A DNA stretch of 64,000 nucleotides, taken from the NCBI RefSeq assembly GCF_042611095.1, contig NZ_JBHFPV010000005.1, forward strand, positions 1 to 64,000. Direction: 5' to 3'. The notes beneath the pieces were generated by a model. The model had not been told where the DNA came from. It saw only the letters and a list, made by a program, of their open reading frames with translations, and did not search any database. Positions 35,740 to 44,966 of the stretch are shown here, in pieces (positions within the stretch are counted from its first letter, which is position 1; the number at the start of each line of letters is the position of its first letter). The DNA is from Meishania litoralis (lineage in GTDB: Bacteria; Bacteroidota; Bacteroidia; Flavobacteriales; Flavobacteriaceae). The position numbers and the translations under genes were made by a program.

Positions 35740-35822
35740 TTCTACCATATCTAAAAATAGATTTTTTTCTATTGAAAAATTAACATTTCATGTAAAAACG
35801 ATCATCGTTATTTTTGGCGATT

Positions 35823-37304
35823 TTATCGATCGTGGCCATTTTGAGGTAATTTTTTCCGGATCAATAATAGGCCGATAAAAGTGATTAGACCGTTCAATGG
35901 GAGCAACTCGTAGCCTAGAACATACCCCCCTAGGTTTTCTGGAGGAATCTTTCCAAGTATATAGCACAAAACTACCGATGTCAAGGCTACGGCCCAGACA
36001 TAACGGTCCTTGACCTGATATTTGGTAAAAATACCAAAGGCAAAAAGACCGAGCAGTGGACCATATGTATAGCCGGCAACCTTGAGCAGACCATCTATTA
36101 CATTGGTGTCCAATATGTGTTTAAAGGCGATTACCACGATTATCAGCAAAACGCTCATGCCCACGTGCGTTATTTTTCTGATTTTCTTTCGACGGGCTTC
36201 GGGCTTTTTTTCGATACCGAGAAAATCGACACAAAAGGAGGTCGTCAAAGAGGTCAAGGCGCTATCGGCGCTACTATAGGCGGCGGCTATCAATCCGAGC
36301 ATGAAGGTGACGGCCACGACAATACCAAGACCACTGTTCAATGCTATTTCAGGAAAAAGCAAGTCCGATTTTGGTTTGCCATCCATCAAAGGCAAGGCTA
36401 TTTGGTATTTATCGGCATAAATGAACAGCAAAGCGCCCAAGAGCATGAAGACAAAAGTTACGATTACGAGTACCACGCTAAAGCTCACCATGTTCTTTTG
36501 GGCATCTTTCAACGTTTTGCAGGTCAGGTTCTTTTGCATCATATCTTGATCCAAGCCGGTCATACAAATGGTTACGAACATACCGCCCAAGAATGACTTG
36601 ATCAGATGTTTGCTATCCTTAAAGTCATCGATGAAAATAGTTTGGTTATATTGTTGGAATTCAGACGAGGTCAAAAACTCCGAAAAGCTCCAATCCAATT
36701 GGTCGAGTACAAAATAAATCGACAATCCTACCGAAATAAGCATGAACAGCGTTTGCAAGGTATCCGTCCAAACAATGGTCTTGATGCCTCCTTTGAAGGT
36801 GTATATCCATATCAATAAAATGGAAAGCGTTACGGTCAGTTCGAACGGTACTTTCCATGCGTCGAATACAAATTGTTGCAGTACAATGGCGACCAAGAAT
36901 AATCGAAAAGCCGCTCCCAATACCCGTGAGACGAAAAACGAAATAGCGCCCACCTTATAACTGACAAAGCCAAATCGGTCATCGAGATATTCATAAATGG
37001 ATGTTACGTTCTGTTTGTAGTAAATAGGAAGCAATACATAAGCAGTAACCAAATAACCCAAAAAGTACCCGAACACGACCTGCATATAACTAAACTGGGA
37101 AGCTTCGACCCAACCTGGTACCGAAATAAAGGTAACGCCAGAAAGTGAGGCGCCCACCATGCCGAAGGCCACCAAGTACCAAGGTGAGGATTTACCGGCC
37201 TTGAAAAAATCGTCATTGGAGTCATTTTTTCCAGTGAAATACGATATAAGTAAAAGCAGTACAAAGTAGCCACAGATAAGCAGCAAGATGTTGGTCGGAG
37301 TCAT
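35823..37304 (-). CDS. Sodium:solute symporter (SSS family)
   Basis: 493 residues with about 13 hydrophobic helices; hallmark stretches are DDFFKAGKSSPWYLVAFGMV, GASLSGVTFISVPGWVEASQ, FKGGIKTIVWTDTLQTLFML, MTGLDQDMMQKNLTCKTLKD and AYSSADSALTSLTTSFCVDF. Substrate cannot be read. It is divergent from recR with 68 bases between, a neighbourhood often seen in flavobacteria. The end of the protein is basic (RKKLPQNGHDR). Confidence 0.9.
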   Translation of the reverse strand: MTPTNILLLICGYFVLLLLISYFTGKNDSNDDFFKAGKSSPWYLVAFGMVGASLSGVTFISVPGWVEASQFSYMQVVFGYFLGYLVTAYVLLPIYYKQNVTSIYEYLDDRFGFVSYKVGAISFFVSRVLGAAFRLFLVAIVLQQFVFDAWKVPFELTVTLSILLIWIYTFKGGIKTIVWTDTLQTLFMLISVGLSIYFVLDQLDWSFSEFLTSSEFQQYNQTIFIDDFKDSKHLIKSFLGGMFVTICMTGLDQDMMQKNLTCKTLKDAQKNMVSFSVVLVIVTFVFMLLGALLFIYADKYQIALPLMDGKPKSDLLFPEIALNSGLGIVVAVTFMLGLIAAAYSSADSALTSLTTSFCVDFLGIEKKPEARRKKIRKITHVGMSVLLIIVVIAFKHILDTNVIDGLLKVAGYTYGPLLGLFAFGIFTKYQVKDRYVWAVALTSVVLCYILGKIPPENLGGYVLGYELLPLNGLITFIGLLLIRKKLPQNGHDR

Positions 37305-37372
37305 TCAATTTATTTTATCGTAAAGTACGAAAAGTAAAAATAGTATGTAATTTTGTCCGGTAAACCGAGCGA

Positions 37373-37993
37373 ATGGATTTTTCTTCTAAATTATTGGAAA
37401 ATGCGGTCTATGAAATGTCGCAACTGCCGGGAATCGGCAAGCGCACCGCGTTGAGGCTGGTACTGCATTTGCTGAAACAACCTGCAGAACGCACGACCAA
37501 TTTATCCGATGCCCTGCAGAAGCTGCGAAATACCGTTAAATTCTGTTCGAGTTGCCATAACATTTCAGATGTCGAGACGTGCGAGATCTGTGCGAATCCC
37601 AAACGAGATGAGACCACCGTTTGTGTGGTGGAGGACATTCGCGATGTCATGGCCATTGAAAATACGGGTCAATATAAGGGGCTATACCATGTTCTAGGAG
37701 GAAAGATATCTCCAATGGAAGGGGTAGGGCCGCAAGACCTGACAATCGTTTCTTTGGTAGATAAAGCTAAAAAAGGAGTAATAAAGGAACTTATTTTTGC
37801 GTTAAGTTCAACGATGGAAGGCGATACCACCAATTTTTATATCTATAAGCAATTGGAAGGATTTGATATCAGTACCTCGACCATCGCCAGGGGTATCGGT
37901 GTGGGTGATGAATTAGAGTACGCCGATGAAATTACACTTGGTAGAAGTATCATGAACCGAATTCCGTTTGAAGGCTCCCTAAAAATGAACTAA
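37373..37993 (+). CDS. recR: Recombination mediator RecR
   Basis: 206 residues, normal length. N-terminal helix-hairpin-helix (MSQLPGIGKRTALRLVLHLL), four-Cys zinc finger (FCSSCHNISDVETCEICANP) and Toprim domain (VCVVEDIRDVMAIENTGQYKGLYHVLGGK-type region, read as VVEDIRDVMAIE, GLYHVLGGKISP and LSSTMEGDTTNFYI). It loads RecA with RecO at gaps. The Bacteroidota -7 element TAATTTTG lies at 37348-37355, 17 bases before the ATG, with no clear -33 element. Confidence 0.97.
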   Translation: MDFSSKLLENAVYEMSQLPGIGKRTALRLVLHLLKQPAERTTNLSDALQKLRNTVKFCSSCHNISDVETCEICANPKRDETTVCVVEDIRDVMAIENTGQYKGLYHVLGGKISPMEGVGPQDLTIVSLVDKAKKGVIKELIFALSSTMEGDTTNFYIYKQLEGFDISTSTIARGIGVGDELEYADEITLGRSIMNRIPFEGSLKMN

Positions 37994-38075
37994 CACTACA
38001 TTAAATTTATATTTAGGGGTGTTTTTTTAGTATTTTTGCAAAAAAATAGACAATAAGCGCACTTAGAATAATAAT

Positions 38076-39431
38076 ATGTCAAAATTCGAATTGAAATTAC
38101 CGCGAATGGGTGAAAGTGTTGCCGAAGCAACATTGACCTCTTGGTTGAAAGACATAGGTGACACCATAGAAATGGACGAGGCAGTTTTTGAAATCGCCAC
38201 TGATAAAGTAGATTCAGAGGTGCCTAGTGAAGTAGAAGGTGTTCTGGTCGAAAAGCGTTTCGAAATTGATGATATCGTTAAGGTCGGTGAGACCGTTGCG
38301 ATAATATCCTTGAACGGTTCGGTCGAAGAAAAGCTTCCGGAAACGGAAAGTGAAGAGGCCGTTGTGATACCTGAAGAAACGGTCGAAGCTTTGGAAAAGA
38401 CGGTTGAAATCGCCAAAGAGACATCAGGTGCGCCGATTTTGCAGTCAAATAATGATAAGAACGGTTCCTCGGATAGGTTTTATTCGCCTTTGGTAAAGAA
38501 TATAGCCAAGCAAGAGGGTATTTCCGTTGCCGAACTCGATGCCATAACGGGAACCGGAAAAGAAGGTAGGGTGACCAAAAACGATATTCTTGCCTATATT
38601 GAAAATAAGGCATCTTCCACAACTACGCAAAATGTTGCCCTGACAAATGATCCAATTCAAAACATGACTGAATCGGTTCAAGAACTTAAGAAACCCGTTG
38701 CTCCGGTCTATAAGCCCAACGGTCAAGACGAAGTCATTGAAATGACCCGAATGGGCAAGTTGATCGCCAAGCACATGAGCGAGAGCGTGACCACTTCGGC
38801 GCATGTTCAGAGTTTTATCGAGGTCGATGTGACCAATTTGGTGAACTGGCGCAATAAAATGAAAGATGCTTTTGAAAGACGTGAGGGTGAAAAATTGACC
38901 TTTACCCCGATTTTTATGCAGGCGGTGGCCCGGGCATTGAAACAATACCCGATGATGAATATATCGGTCGATGGCGATAAGGTTATCAAGAAAAAGAACA
39001 TCAATCTCGGTATGGCGGCCGCATTGCCGGATGGTAACCTGATTGTTCCCGTAATCAAGAATGCTGACAGGTTGAATCTTGTCGGAATGGCAAAGGTGGT
39101 CAATGATCTGGCCCAAAGGGCGCGCAGCAATCAATTAAAACCCGATGAAGTTCAAGATGGTACCTATACCGTAACCAATGTCGGTACCTTTGGCAGTGTT
39201 TTCGGTACCCCCATAATAAATCAACCGCAAGTCGGTATTTTGGCTTTGGGAGCGATTCGCAAAGTACCTGCGGTAATCGAGACCTCGGAAGGCGATTTTA
39301 TAGGTATACGCAGTAAAATGTACCTGTCGCACAGCTATGACCATCGGGTGGTGAACGGGGCATTGGGCAGTATGTTCGCCAAAGCAGTGGCCGATTACCT
39401 TGAGGCTTGGGACGTAAACCTTGAGATCTAG
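38076..39431 (+). CDS. Dihydrolipoamide acyltransferase, E2 of a 2-oxoacid dehydrogenase complex
   Basis: 451 residues with a lipoyl domain (Lys44 in FEIATDKVDSEVPSE), a peripheral-subunit-binding domain (about 133-174; YSPLVKNIAKQEGISVAELD) and a catalytic acyltransferase domain (about 220-451). The active site reads SHSYDHRVVNGALG, His423 with Asn427 where most E2 enzymes have Asp (HRVVDG). Such variants occur in flavobacterial branched-chain-like E2s, so function is probably kept. Whether it serves pyruvate, 2-oxoglutarate or branched-chain 2-oxoacids is unclear; no E1 or E3 is adjacent. TATTTTTG at 38031-38038 is a likely -7 box. Confidence 0.92.
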   Translation: MSKFELKLPRMGESVAEATLTSWLKDIGDTIEMDEAVFEIATDKVDSEVPSEVEGVLVEKRFEIDDIVKVGETVAIISLNGSVEEKLPETESEEAVVIPEETVEALEKTVEIAKETSGAPILQSNNDKNGSSDRFYSPLVKNIAKQEGISVAELDAITGTGKEGRVTKNDILAYIENKASSTTTQNVALTNDPIQNMTESVQELKKPVAPVYKPNGQDEVIEMTRMGKLIAKHMSESVTTSAHVQSFIEVDVTNLVNWRNKMKDAFERREGEKLTFTPIFMQAVARALKQYPMMNISVDGDKVIKKKNINLGMAAALPDGNLIVPVIKNADRLNLVGMAKVVNDLAQRARSNQLKPDEVQDGTYTVTNVGTFGSVFGTPIINQPQVGILALGAIRKVPAVIETSEGDFIGIRSKMYLSHSYDHRVVNGALGSMFAKAVADYLEAWDVNLEI

Positions 39432-39541
39432 CATCCTGCTGTTCGCAGTTCCGGTTATGTCGTTCATCTTGTTATTTTTCATTGACATAGCTAATGGTTA
39501 TATATTTATGGTTTATCGAACGCCATAGATTATAGATTGAC

Positions 39542-40789
39542 ATGCATGATTTGTTTCGGGTTATACTTTTGACCCTGACCGCTTATTTTTTTATTCATAC
39601 CGTTGCAGTACGTTCACAAGAATCGGAAAAGGAATCCATGCAGTTCTTTATCGATTGTAATTGTGAGCGAAGTTGCCTTCGACAAGAAATAAATTTTGTA
39701 AATCACGTACGAGATCGGGCATTGGCCAACATTGAACTTTTTATTTATGACATCGCGAATGGCAGTGGTGGTAGAACCTATAAGCTGAATTTCAATGGCA
39801 AGGGCGATTACGAAGGTATTGTTCACCAGAACTCATTTGACAGTAATGCCAATATGTCTTCAGACGATGTGCGCAAGGGCCTTTTGAATGCTGTTAAAAA
39901 TGGCCTGCTCAAATATGTGATTGTTTCCGATTTGGCCGGCAAGGTGGATTATAAAATCTCGGATGCAGGACTTGCCGAGCGGCAAGACATTAATTTTGAT
40001 GATCCTTGGAACAATTGGATTTTTGAGGTATACGGTGAGGCTGAATTGGACAAGGAATCAAGTAGAAAGGAATTTGAATATGAGATTGGCTTTGAAAGTG
40101 ACCGCGTAACCGAAAAATGGCGGATCCGTACCGATTTACAGATGAACCAGGCCACGAGTGAATTCGTTCAGAATGAAGAGACATTTACAAGTGACCGGTT
40201 TCGTTACGCAGGTGATGGAAGTATAGTAAGAAGTTTATCCGACCATTGGTCGGCGGGTATTTTTGGAGGGGCTAGACACGATACCTTTACGAATCTTGAT
40301 TTCCGATACTATTTTGCCCCGGCCGTCGAATATAATATCTTTCCTTACAATGAAGTGCTAAGGCGTGAGATAGTTTTTGCCTATCGCGTCGGTTATTTTC
40401 ACAACAATTATATCGATACGACTATTTTCGGGAAGATGGAAGAGGGCAAGTTCAACCATTCTTTGGATGTTCAAGTACGTTATCGACAGCCGTGGGGCAA
40501 TATTTATAGCCGTTTGAGGGGTTCGACTTTTTTGGATGATTTCGATAAGAATCGCGTGCAGCTTTTCAGTAGGTTGTCGATACGCTTAATAAAAGGCCTA
40601 TCGGTTAGACTTTCAGGAAGTTTTGAAATCATACGCGACCAGATCAATCTTCCCGCGGGTGATGCCTCCATTGAAGATGTGCTCTTGCAGCAAAAGCAAA
40701 TCGCTACCGATTTTGAACTTGGCTTCAGTGTGGGTTTGAGCTATACTTTCGGATCGGCCTATAACAATATTATCAATACCAGATTGTAA
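39542..40789 (+). CDS. Predicted outer-membrane beta-barrel protein (DUF481-like)
   Basis: 415 residues with a signal peptide (ending VAVRSQE), an N-terminal region with CNCERSCLRQEINFVNHVRD and a C-terminal barrel-like part (residues about 170-415) rich in alternating strands: WIFEVYGEAELDKES, EKWRIRTDLQMNQA, HWSAGIFGGARHDTF, REIVFAYRVGYFHNNYIDTT, GLSYTFGSAYNN. This resembles DUF481-type barrels. The Cys-x-Cys-x(3)-Cys near the N-terminus is unusual for a barrel. The next gene, a methyltransferase, begins 10 bases later. Function unknown. Confidence 0.75.
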   Translation: MHDLFRVILLTLTAYFFIHTVAVRSQESEKESMQFFIDCNCERSCLRQEINFVNHVRDRALANIELFIYDIANGSGGRTYKLNFNGKGDYEGIVHQNSFDSNANMSSDDVRKGLLNAVKNGLLKYVIVSDLAGKVDYKISDAGLAERQDINFDDPWNNWIFEVYGEAELDKESSRKEFEYEIGFESDRVTEKWRIRTDLQMNQATSEFVQNEETFTSDRFRYAGDGSIVRSLSDHWSAGIFGGARHDTFTNLDFRYYFAPAVEYNIFPYNEVLRREIVFAYRVGYFHNNYIDTTIFGKMEEGKFNHSLDVQVRYRQPWGNIYSRLRGSTFLDDFDKNRVQLFSRLSIRLIKGLSVRLSGSFEIIRDQINLPAGDASIEDVLLQQKQIATDFELGFSVGLSYTFGSAYNNIINTRL

Positions 40790-40799
40790 CGAATTTCAT

Positions 40800-41522
40800 A
40801 TGATCGATGAATATGACGCTGTGACCGCATACCATTACCGGGCCTATAGACCGCCGTTGCACGGTAGAATATTGGCAGAATGTATTGAAAATAAGGGAAA
40901 ATATCCCAAAGGATTGGACATTGGTTCGGGTACGGGACATTCCTCCTTGGCCTTGACGCCATACTGCAATATGGTCGCAGGGGTCGAACCGAGCCTAGTG
41001 ATGCGTCAAAAGGCTTTAAAACATGCCCAAGTTGAATATTTCGACTACGACAAAAACCGTTTGCCGTTCGACGATGCGACGTTTGACCTGATTACGTTGG
41101 CGGGGTCTTTATACTATGGGAAATCACAGCGATTGTTGGACGAGATCGTTAGGGTCGGCACCAAAGATGGATCGGTAATCTTGTATGACTTTGAACTTTT
41201 ACTTGACGAAGCACTTCACGAACTTGATCTGAAGAACCTAGGGGAAAGTTCATATAATCATCAAGAGGATTTTTCAGGCCTTTCAGAGCAAAAATTGTCC
41301 CAAATACGGGCCGGTAGTAATGAAATGGAAGTAAATATGGGTGCTAATGACCTTGCACACATTCTATTGTCCATCAAGACATTTTACCTATATCTGGTCG
41401 ATCTGCACAGAAAAGAAAGGCTCCATGAAAAGATAGCAAGTCTTTTAAGGCCTATTGTTGGTCGGGAAGGGTTTACCACCAAAGCGCAAACCTATTATAA
41501 AGTCTACAGAATTGTTAAATGA
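40800..41522 (+). CDS. Class I SAM-dependent methyltransferase
   Basis: 240 residues. GLDIGSGTGHSSLALTPYCN is motif I, VAGVEPSLVMRQKALKHAQ the strand-2 end and LPFDDATFDLITLAGSLYYG motif IV. Substrate unknown. Probably co-transcribed with the barrel protein before it; the start ATG 40800 is the first in frame after that gene's stop. It ends in an ordinary exposed tail (YYKVYRIVK). Confidence 0.88.
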   Translation: MIDEYDAVTAYHYRAYRPPLHGRILAECIENKGKYPKGLDIGSGTGHSSLALTPYCNMVAGVEPSLVMRQKALKHAQVEYFDYDKNRLPFDDATFDLITLAGSLYYGKSQRLLDEIVRVGTKDGSVILYDFELLLDEALHELDLKNLGESSYNHQEDFSGLSEQKLSQIRAGSNEMEVNMGANDLAHILLSIKTFYLYLVDLHRKERLHEKIASLLRPIVGREGFTTKAQTYYKVYRIVK

Positions 41523-41553
41523 GTGCCATTGGGCAAATAAAATGTACCGTCGA

Positions 41554-41584
41554 TTTCCTCTCTTTTTCCTAAAGTCTATCTTTG
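41554..41584 (+). promoter_or_regulatory. Bacteroidota-type promoter for the exonuclease gene
   Basis: TTTC (41554-41557), 19 bases, then TATCTTTG (41577-41584), an exact TAnnTTTG -7 element at the consensus spacing; only one base differs from TTTG at -33. It overlaps the alternative TTG at 41582 and therefore rules that start out. Confidence 0.7.
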
Positions 41585-41602
41585 TGTGCTAAAACCTACG
41601 AT

Positions 41603-42379
41603 ATGGAACTGAAACTTACCAGACCCATCTGCTTTTTTGATCTGGAGACGACCGGCACCAATGTGGCCAAAGACCGGATCGTCGAGATTTCGATTTTGAA
41701 GATCCATCCCAACGGAAACAAGGAAAGTAAAACATGGTTGGTGAATCCTGAAATTGAAATTCCCGAAGAGGCTTCCAATATTCATGGCATAACGAATGAA
41801 AAAGTAGTAAGCGAACCTACTTTCAAGCAGCTTTCGAAAGAGATATATGGTATTATCAAAGACAGTGATCTGGGCGGCTTTAATTCGGACCGTTTTGATA
41901 TTCCTTTATTGGCCGAAGAAATGTTGCGGGCCGAAATTGATTTCGATATGAAAAATACGGTCTCCATCGATGTGCAGACCATTTTTCATAAAATGGAGAA
42001 GCGAACTTTGGGCGCGGCCTACAAGTTCTATTGCAACAAAGAACTTGACGATGCGCATAGCGCCGAGGCTGATACCCAGGCGACATACGAGGTATTGCTT
42101 TCACAATTGGACCGATACCCCGATCTGGAGAACAATGTGAAGAAACTGGCCGAATTTTCAACGCATAGGCAATTTGCCGATTTTGCAGGTTTCATTGGGT
42201 TTGATGATGAGGATAATGAAATTTTTGCCTTTGGCAAGCATAAAGGTAAAAAAGTGCTCGAAGTGCTTGAAAAAGAACCCGGGTATTTCGGATGGATATT
42301 GAATGCCGATTTTCCATTGTACACAAAAAAAGTGTTGACCCAGATCAAGTTGAGCCAATTGAACAATAAGTTGAGCTGA
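41603..42379 (+). CDS. DnaQ-like 3'-5' exonuclease with C-terminal DUF3820 domain
   Basis: 258 residues. DEDDh exonuclease motifs: ICFFDLETTGTNVAKDRIVE (Exo I with Asp and Glu), LGGFNSDRFDIPLLAEEMLR (Exo II) and HSAEADTQATYEVLL (Exo III, His-Asp). Residues about 205-258 (EIFAFGKHKGKKVLEVLEKE, PGYFGWILNADFPLYTKK) are the DUF3820 domain found at the end of exonucleases. It proofreads or trims DNA or RNA; not part of a polymerase here. The upstream TTG at 41582 is rejected because it lies inside a -7 box. Confidence 0.93.
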   Translation: MELKLTRPICFFDLETTGTNVAKDRIVEISILKIHPNGNKESKTWLVNPEIEIPEEASNIHGITNEKVVSEPTFKQLSKEIYGIIKDSDLGGFNSDRFDIPLLAEEMLRAEIDFDMKNTVSIDVQTIFHKMEKRTLGAAYKFYCNKELDDAHSAEADTQATYEVLLSQLDRYPDLENNVKKLAEFSTHRQFADFAGFIGFDDEDNEIFAFGKHKGKKVLEVLEKEPGYFGWILNADFPLYTKKVLTQIKLSQLNNKLS

Positions 42380-42441
42380 TACTTCGTTGCTTTTTTTTAT
42401 AGTTCGGTAGGCGTTGTCATGAAATATAGATTGTCAAGTAG

Positions 42442-43053
42442 ATGAAACTTATTTGTATCGGAAGAAATTATGTAGAGCACATCAAAGAGTTGTCGAACGA
42501 GCGACCGAACGAGCCGGTGTTGTTCATCAAGCCCGATTCGGCGATACTTCCCAAGGAACAAGATTTTTATATTCCTGATTTCACCAATGAAGTGCACCAT
42601 GAGGTCGAGGTACTTGTAAAGATTAAAAAAGTCGGCAAACACATCGACGAACGTTTTGCCCATACCTATTATGATGAAATTGGACTTGGGCTCGATTTGA
42701 CGGCCCGGGACCTACAATCACAGCTGAAGGAAAAAGGTCTACCGTGGGAAAAAGCCAAAGGATTCGATGGCTCTGCCGTTATCGGTAGATGGATGCCGAA
42801 ATCCGATTTCGGCGATTTGAACGATTTGAATTTTTCCCTATTTAAAAACGGTGAGGAAGTCCAAAAAGGAAATACAGGTCTCATGCTCTGGAAGATAGAC
42901 GAATTGATAGCCTACGTTTCGCAATATTTTACCTTGAAAAAAGGCGATATTATTTTTACCGGAACGCCTTCAGGTGTTGGCAGAATAGGCACAAATGATT
43001 ATCTTTCGGGTATCTTGGAAGGGCATGAACTCTTTACTTTAAAAGTTAAATAA
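42442..43053 (+). CDS. Fumarylacetoacetate hydrolase family protein
   Basis: 203 residues. The FAH C-terminal fold is shown by KLICIGRNYVEHIKELSNER, PVLFIKPDSAILP, HHEVEVLVKIKKVGKHID (metal-site Glu residues), GLGLDLTARDLQSQLKEKGL, PWEKAKGFDGSAVIG and DIIFTGTPSGVG. It hydrolyses C-C bonds or decarboxylates in aromatic or keto-acid catabolism; the short form without an N-terminal domain has uncertain substrate. Its stop overlaps the Hpt start (TAATG). Confidence 0.92.
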   Translation: MKLICIGRNYVEHIKELSNERPNEPVLFIKPDSAILPKEQDFYIPDFTNEVHHEVEVLVKIKKVGKHIDERFAHTYYDEIGLGLDLTARDLQSQLKEKGLPWEKAKGFDGSAVIGRWMPKSDFGDLNDLNFSLFKNGEEVQKGNTGLMLWKIDELIAYVSQYFTLKKGDIIFTGTPSGVGRIGTNDYLSGILEGHELFTLKVK

Positions 43054-43391
43054 TGATCTATAATCTTGATAAGATAAATGAGATGGCCGAGGGTGACGAA
43101 GACTTCATCAATTCGGTCATTTCGGTGTTTTTAGAGGAAGTGCCACAAGATCTTCAGGACTTGGAGGCCGCACTTTCAGGAGGTGATCATGAAAAAGTCT
43201 ACCAATTGGCCCATAAGATCAAGCCGAACGTCGATTTGTTGGGTATGGAGCAGACACGTGCCGCCGCCCTCGAAATCGAGACCATGGGTAAGAACGCCGC
43301 CAATATTTCCGAAATCGAAAAGGTTTTCCCCGCATTAAAAAAAGATGTCGAACAGGTCATCTCTGAACTTAAAAAAGACTTTCAGCTATAA
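43053..43391 (+). CDS. Orphan Hpt phosphotransfer protein
   Basis: 112 residues, all helical, with the phosphorylated His54 in VYQLAHKIKPNVDLLGM, matching the Hpt four-helix bundle. No sensor kinase or response regulator is nearby, so it must take phosphoryl groups from elsewhere in the genome. It is linked by TAATG overlaps to the FAH gene before it and to cinA after it, so all three are one translationally coupled operon, an unusual combination. Confidence 0.88.
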   Translation: MIYNLDKINEMAEGDEDFINSVISVFLEEVPQDLQDLEAALSGGDHEKVYQLAHKIKPNVDLLGMEQTRAAALEIETMGKNAANISEIEKVFPALKKDVEQVISELKKDFQL

Positions 43392-44641
43392 TGCTTGCCG
43401 AAATCATCACCATTGGCGATGAGATTCTAATAGGGCAGGTCATCGATACCAACTCGACATTCATAGCCAAAGAGCTCAACAAAATCGGTATTTCGGTATA
43501 TCAGATTACCTCGGTACAAGACGATCGCGAGCACATTATTAACGCGTTGCACGAAGCACAACGAAGAGCTCAGATCGTTATTGTTACCGGCGGGCTCGGC
43601 CCTACAAAAGATGATATTACCAAGCATACTTTTTGCGAGTTCTTCGATGATACTCTAGTAGAAGACATGCAGGTATTGCAGCATGTAGAGGAACTTTTTC
43701 GAAAACATATTTCCAATACGCCCATTTCCGATATCAATAGAATGCAGGCCCTTGTGCCGGCAAAGGCGACCGTACTGCACAATGCCTATGGTACCGCACC
43801 GGGTATGTGGTTCGAGAAGAGCGGGATCGTTTTTGTTTCCCTTCCCGGTGTGCCTTTCGAAATGAAGAACCTGATATCGGTGGAGGTCGTTCCCAGATTG
43901 ATCGAGCGCTTTGAACGTCCGTATATAATTCACAAGACCCTTGTTACCTACGGACTTGGAGAAAGTGCCATTGCCAATAGAATCGAATCGTGGGAAGAAA
44001 GCCTACCGTCTTTTGTCAAGTTGGCCTACCTGCCCAATTTGGGCAAGGTACGGTTGCGACTTACCGCAAAAGGCACCGAAAAAAAGGTATTGGAAAAAAC
44101 GATCGAAATCGAATCCCAAAAATTGTCGGATTTGTTGGGCGATATTATCTATGGAATCGAAGATGATGAAACCTTGGAGGAAATAATCGCCAAACTTTTT
44201 ACCGCTAAAAAAATGACCTTGGCCACCGCGGAGAGTTTTACGGGAGGGGCGATTGCCGAAAAAATCGTGTCCGTGCCGGGTGCTTCGGTCTATTACAAAG
44301 GGAGCATTGTTAGCTATGCCACTGAAGCGAAAATCAACGTGTTGAACGTGCCCAAGACTGTAATAGACACCAACTCGGTGGTAAGCGAAGCAGTGGCCAT
44401 TTCAATGGCCGAAAATGTCAAAAAAATGTTCAATACCGATTTTGCCATTGCCACGACGGGCAATGCGGGGCCGACCAAAGGCGATTCCGATGCCGATGTC
44501 GGAACCGTGTTCATTGGTATTGCCACGCCGAACCGCGTTTTTGCCCAAAAATTCAACATGGGAAACCACCGAACGAAAATTGTTGAAAAAGCGGTAAACA
44601 AAGGCTTTGAATTGCTTCAAAAAGAAATTCTGAAATTCTAG
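43391..44641 (+). CDS. cinA: CinA family competence/damage-inducible protein
   Basis: 416 residues, full-length: an N-terminal MoCF-like domain (LAEIITIGDEILIGQVIDTN, VIVTGGLGPTKDDITKHTFC, LPGVPFEMKNLI) and a C-terminal amidohydrolase-like CinA domain (LATAESFTGGAIAEKIVSVP, GSIVSYATEAKINVLNVP, FAIATTGNAGPTKGDSDADV). The C-terminal domain deamidates nicotinamide mononucleotide in related proteins and the N-terminal part acts on ADP-ribose; together a pyridine-nucleotide salvage role. Start overlaps the Hpt stop. Confidence 0.95.
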   Translation: MLAEIITIGDEILIGQVIDTNSTFIAKELNKIGISVYQITSVQDDREHIINALHEAQRRAQIVIVTGGLGPTKDDITKHTFCEFFDDTLVEDMQVLQHVEELFRKHISNTPISDINRMQALVPAKATVLHNAYGTAPGMWFEKSGIVFVSLPGVPFEMKNLISVEVVPRLIERFERPYIIHKTLVTYGLGESAIANRIESWEESLPSFVKLAYLPNLGKVRLRLTAKGTEKKVLEKTIEIESQKLSDLLGDIIYGIEDDETLEEIIAKLFTAKKMTLATAESFTGGAIAEKIVSVPGASVYYKGSIVSYATEAKINVLNVPKTVIDTNSVVSEAVAISMAENVKKMFNTDFAIATTGNAGPTKGDSDADVGTVFIGIATPNRVFAQKFNMGNHRTKIVEKAVNKGFELLQKEILKF

Positions 44642-44649
44642 AAAAGAAT

Positions 44650-44681
44650 TTTGTCCGTCCCGCAAAAATGATATAAATTTG
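44650..44681 (+). promoter_or_regulatory. Promoter for the rpmB-rpmG-DUF4295-ftsY operon
   Basis: TTTG (44650-44653), 20 bases, then TAAATTTG (44674-44681): both elements of the Bacteroidota vegetative promoter match, with a 24-base leader to the ATG at 44705. It sits just after cinA. Confidence 0.75.
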
Positions 44682-44704
44682 CACCCTGTTAAAAATTCAG
44701 CGCA

Positions 44705-44944
44705 ATGTCAAAAGTTTGTGAAATTACGGGAAAGAGGGCCATGTTCGGCAACAATGTGTCATTCTCTATCAACAAGACCAAAAGAAGGTTTGATGTGAAT
44801 CTTTCGAAAAAGAGGTTCTACATTCCTGAAGAAGACAGGTGGGTGACGTTGAAAGTTTCCGCCAGAGCGTTGAAGACGATCAATAAAAAAGGCATTTCAG
44901 CGGTTTTGAAAGAAGCCAAGGCACAAGGGTTGTTGAATAAATAA
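44705..44944 (+). CDS. rpmB: Ribosomal protein bL28
   Basis: 79 residues: CEITGKRAMFGNNVSFSINK, RRFDVNLSKKRFYIPEEDRW and the C-terminal RALKTINKKGISAVLKEAKA are bL28. It is a large-subunit protein near the E site. First gene of the rpmB-rpmG-DUF4295-ftsY set conserved in Bacteroidota. Confidence 0.97.
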   Translation: MSKVCEITGKRAMFGNNVSFSINKTKRRFDVNLSKKRFYIPEEDRWVTLKVSARALKTINKKGISAVLKEAKAQGLLNK

Positions 44945-44966
44945 GCTCGAAAAAATTTAGATAGCG

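Noticed and set aside
41582..41602. TTG start for the exonuclease gene
   Set aside because: It lies inside an exact TAnnTTTG promoter element.
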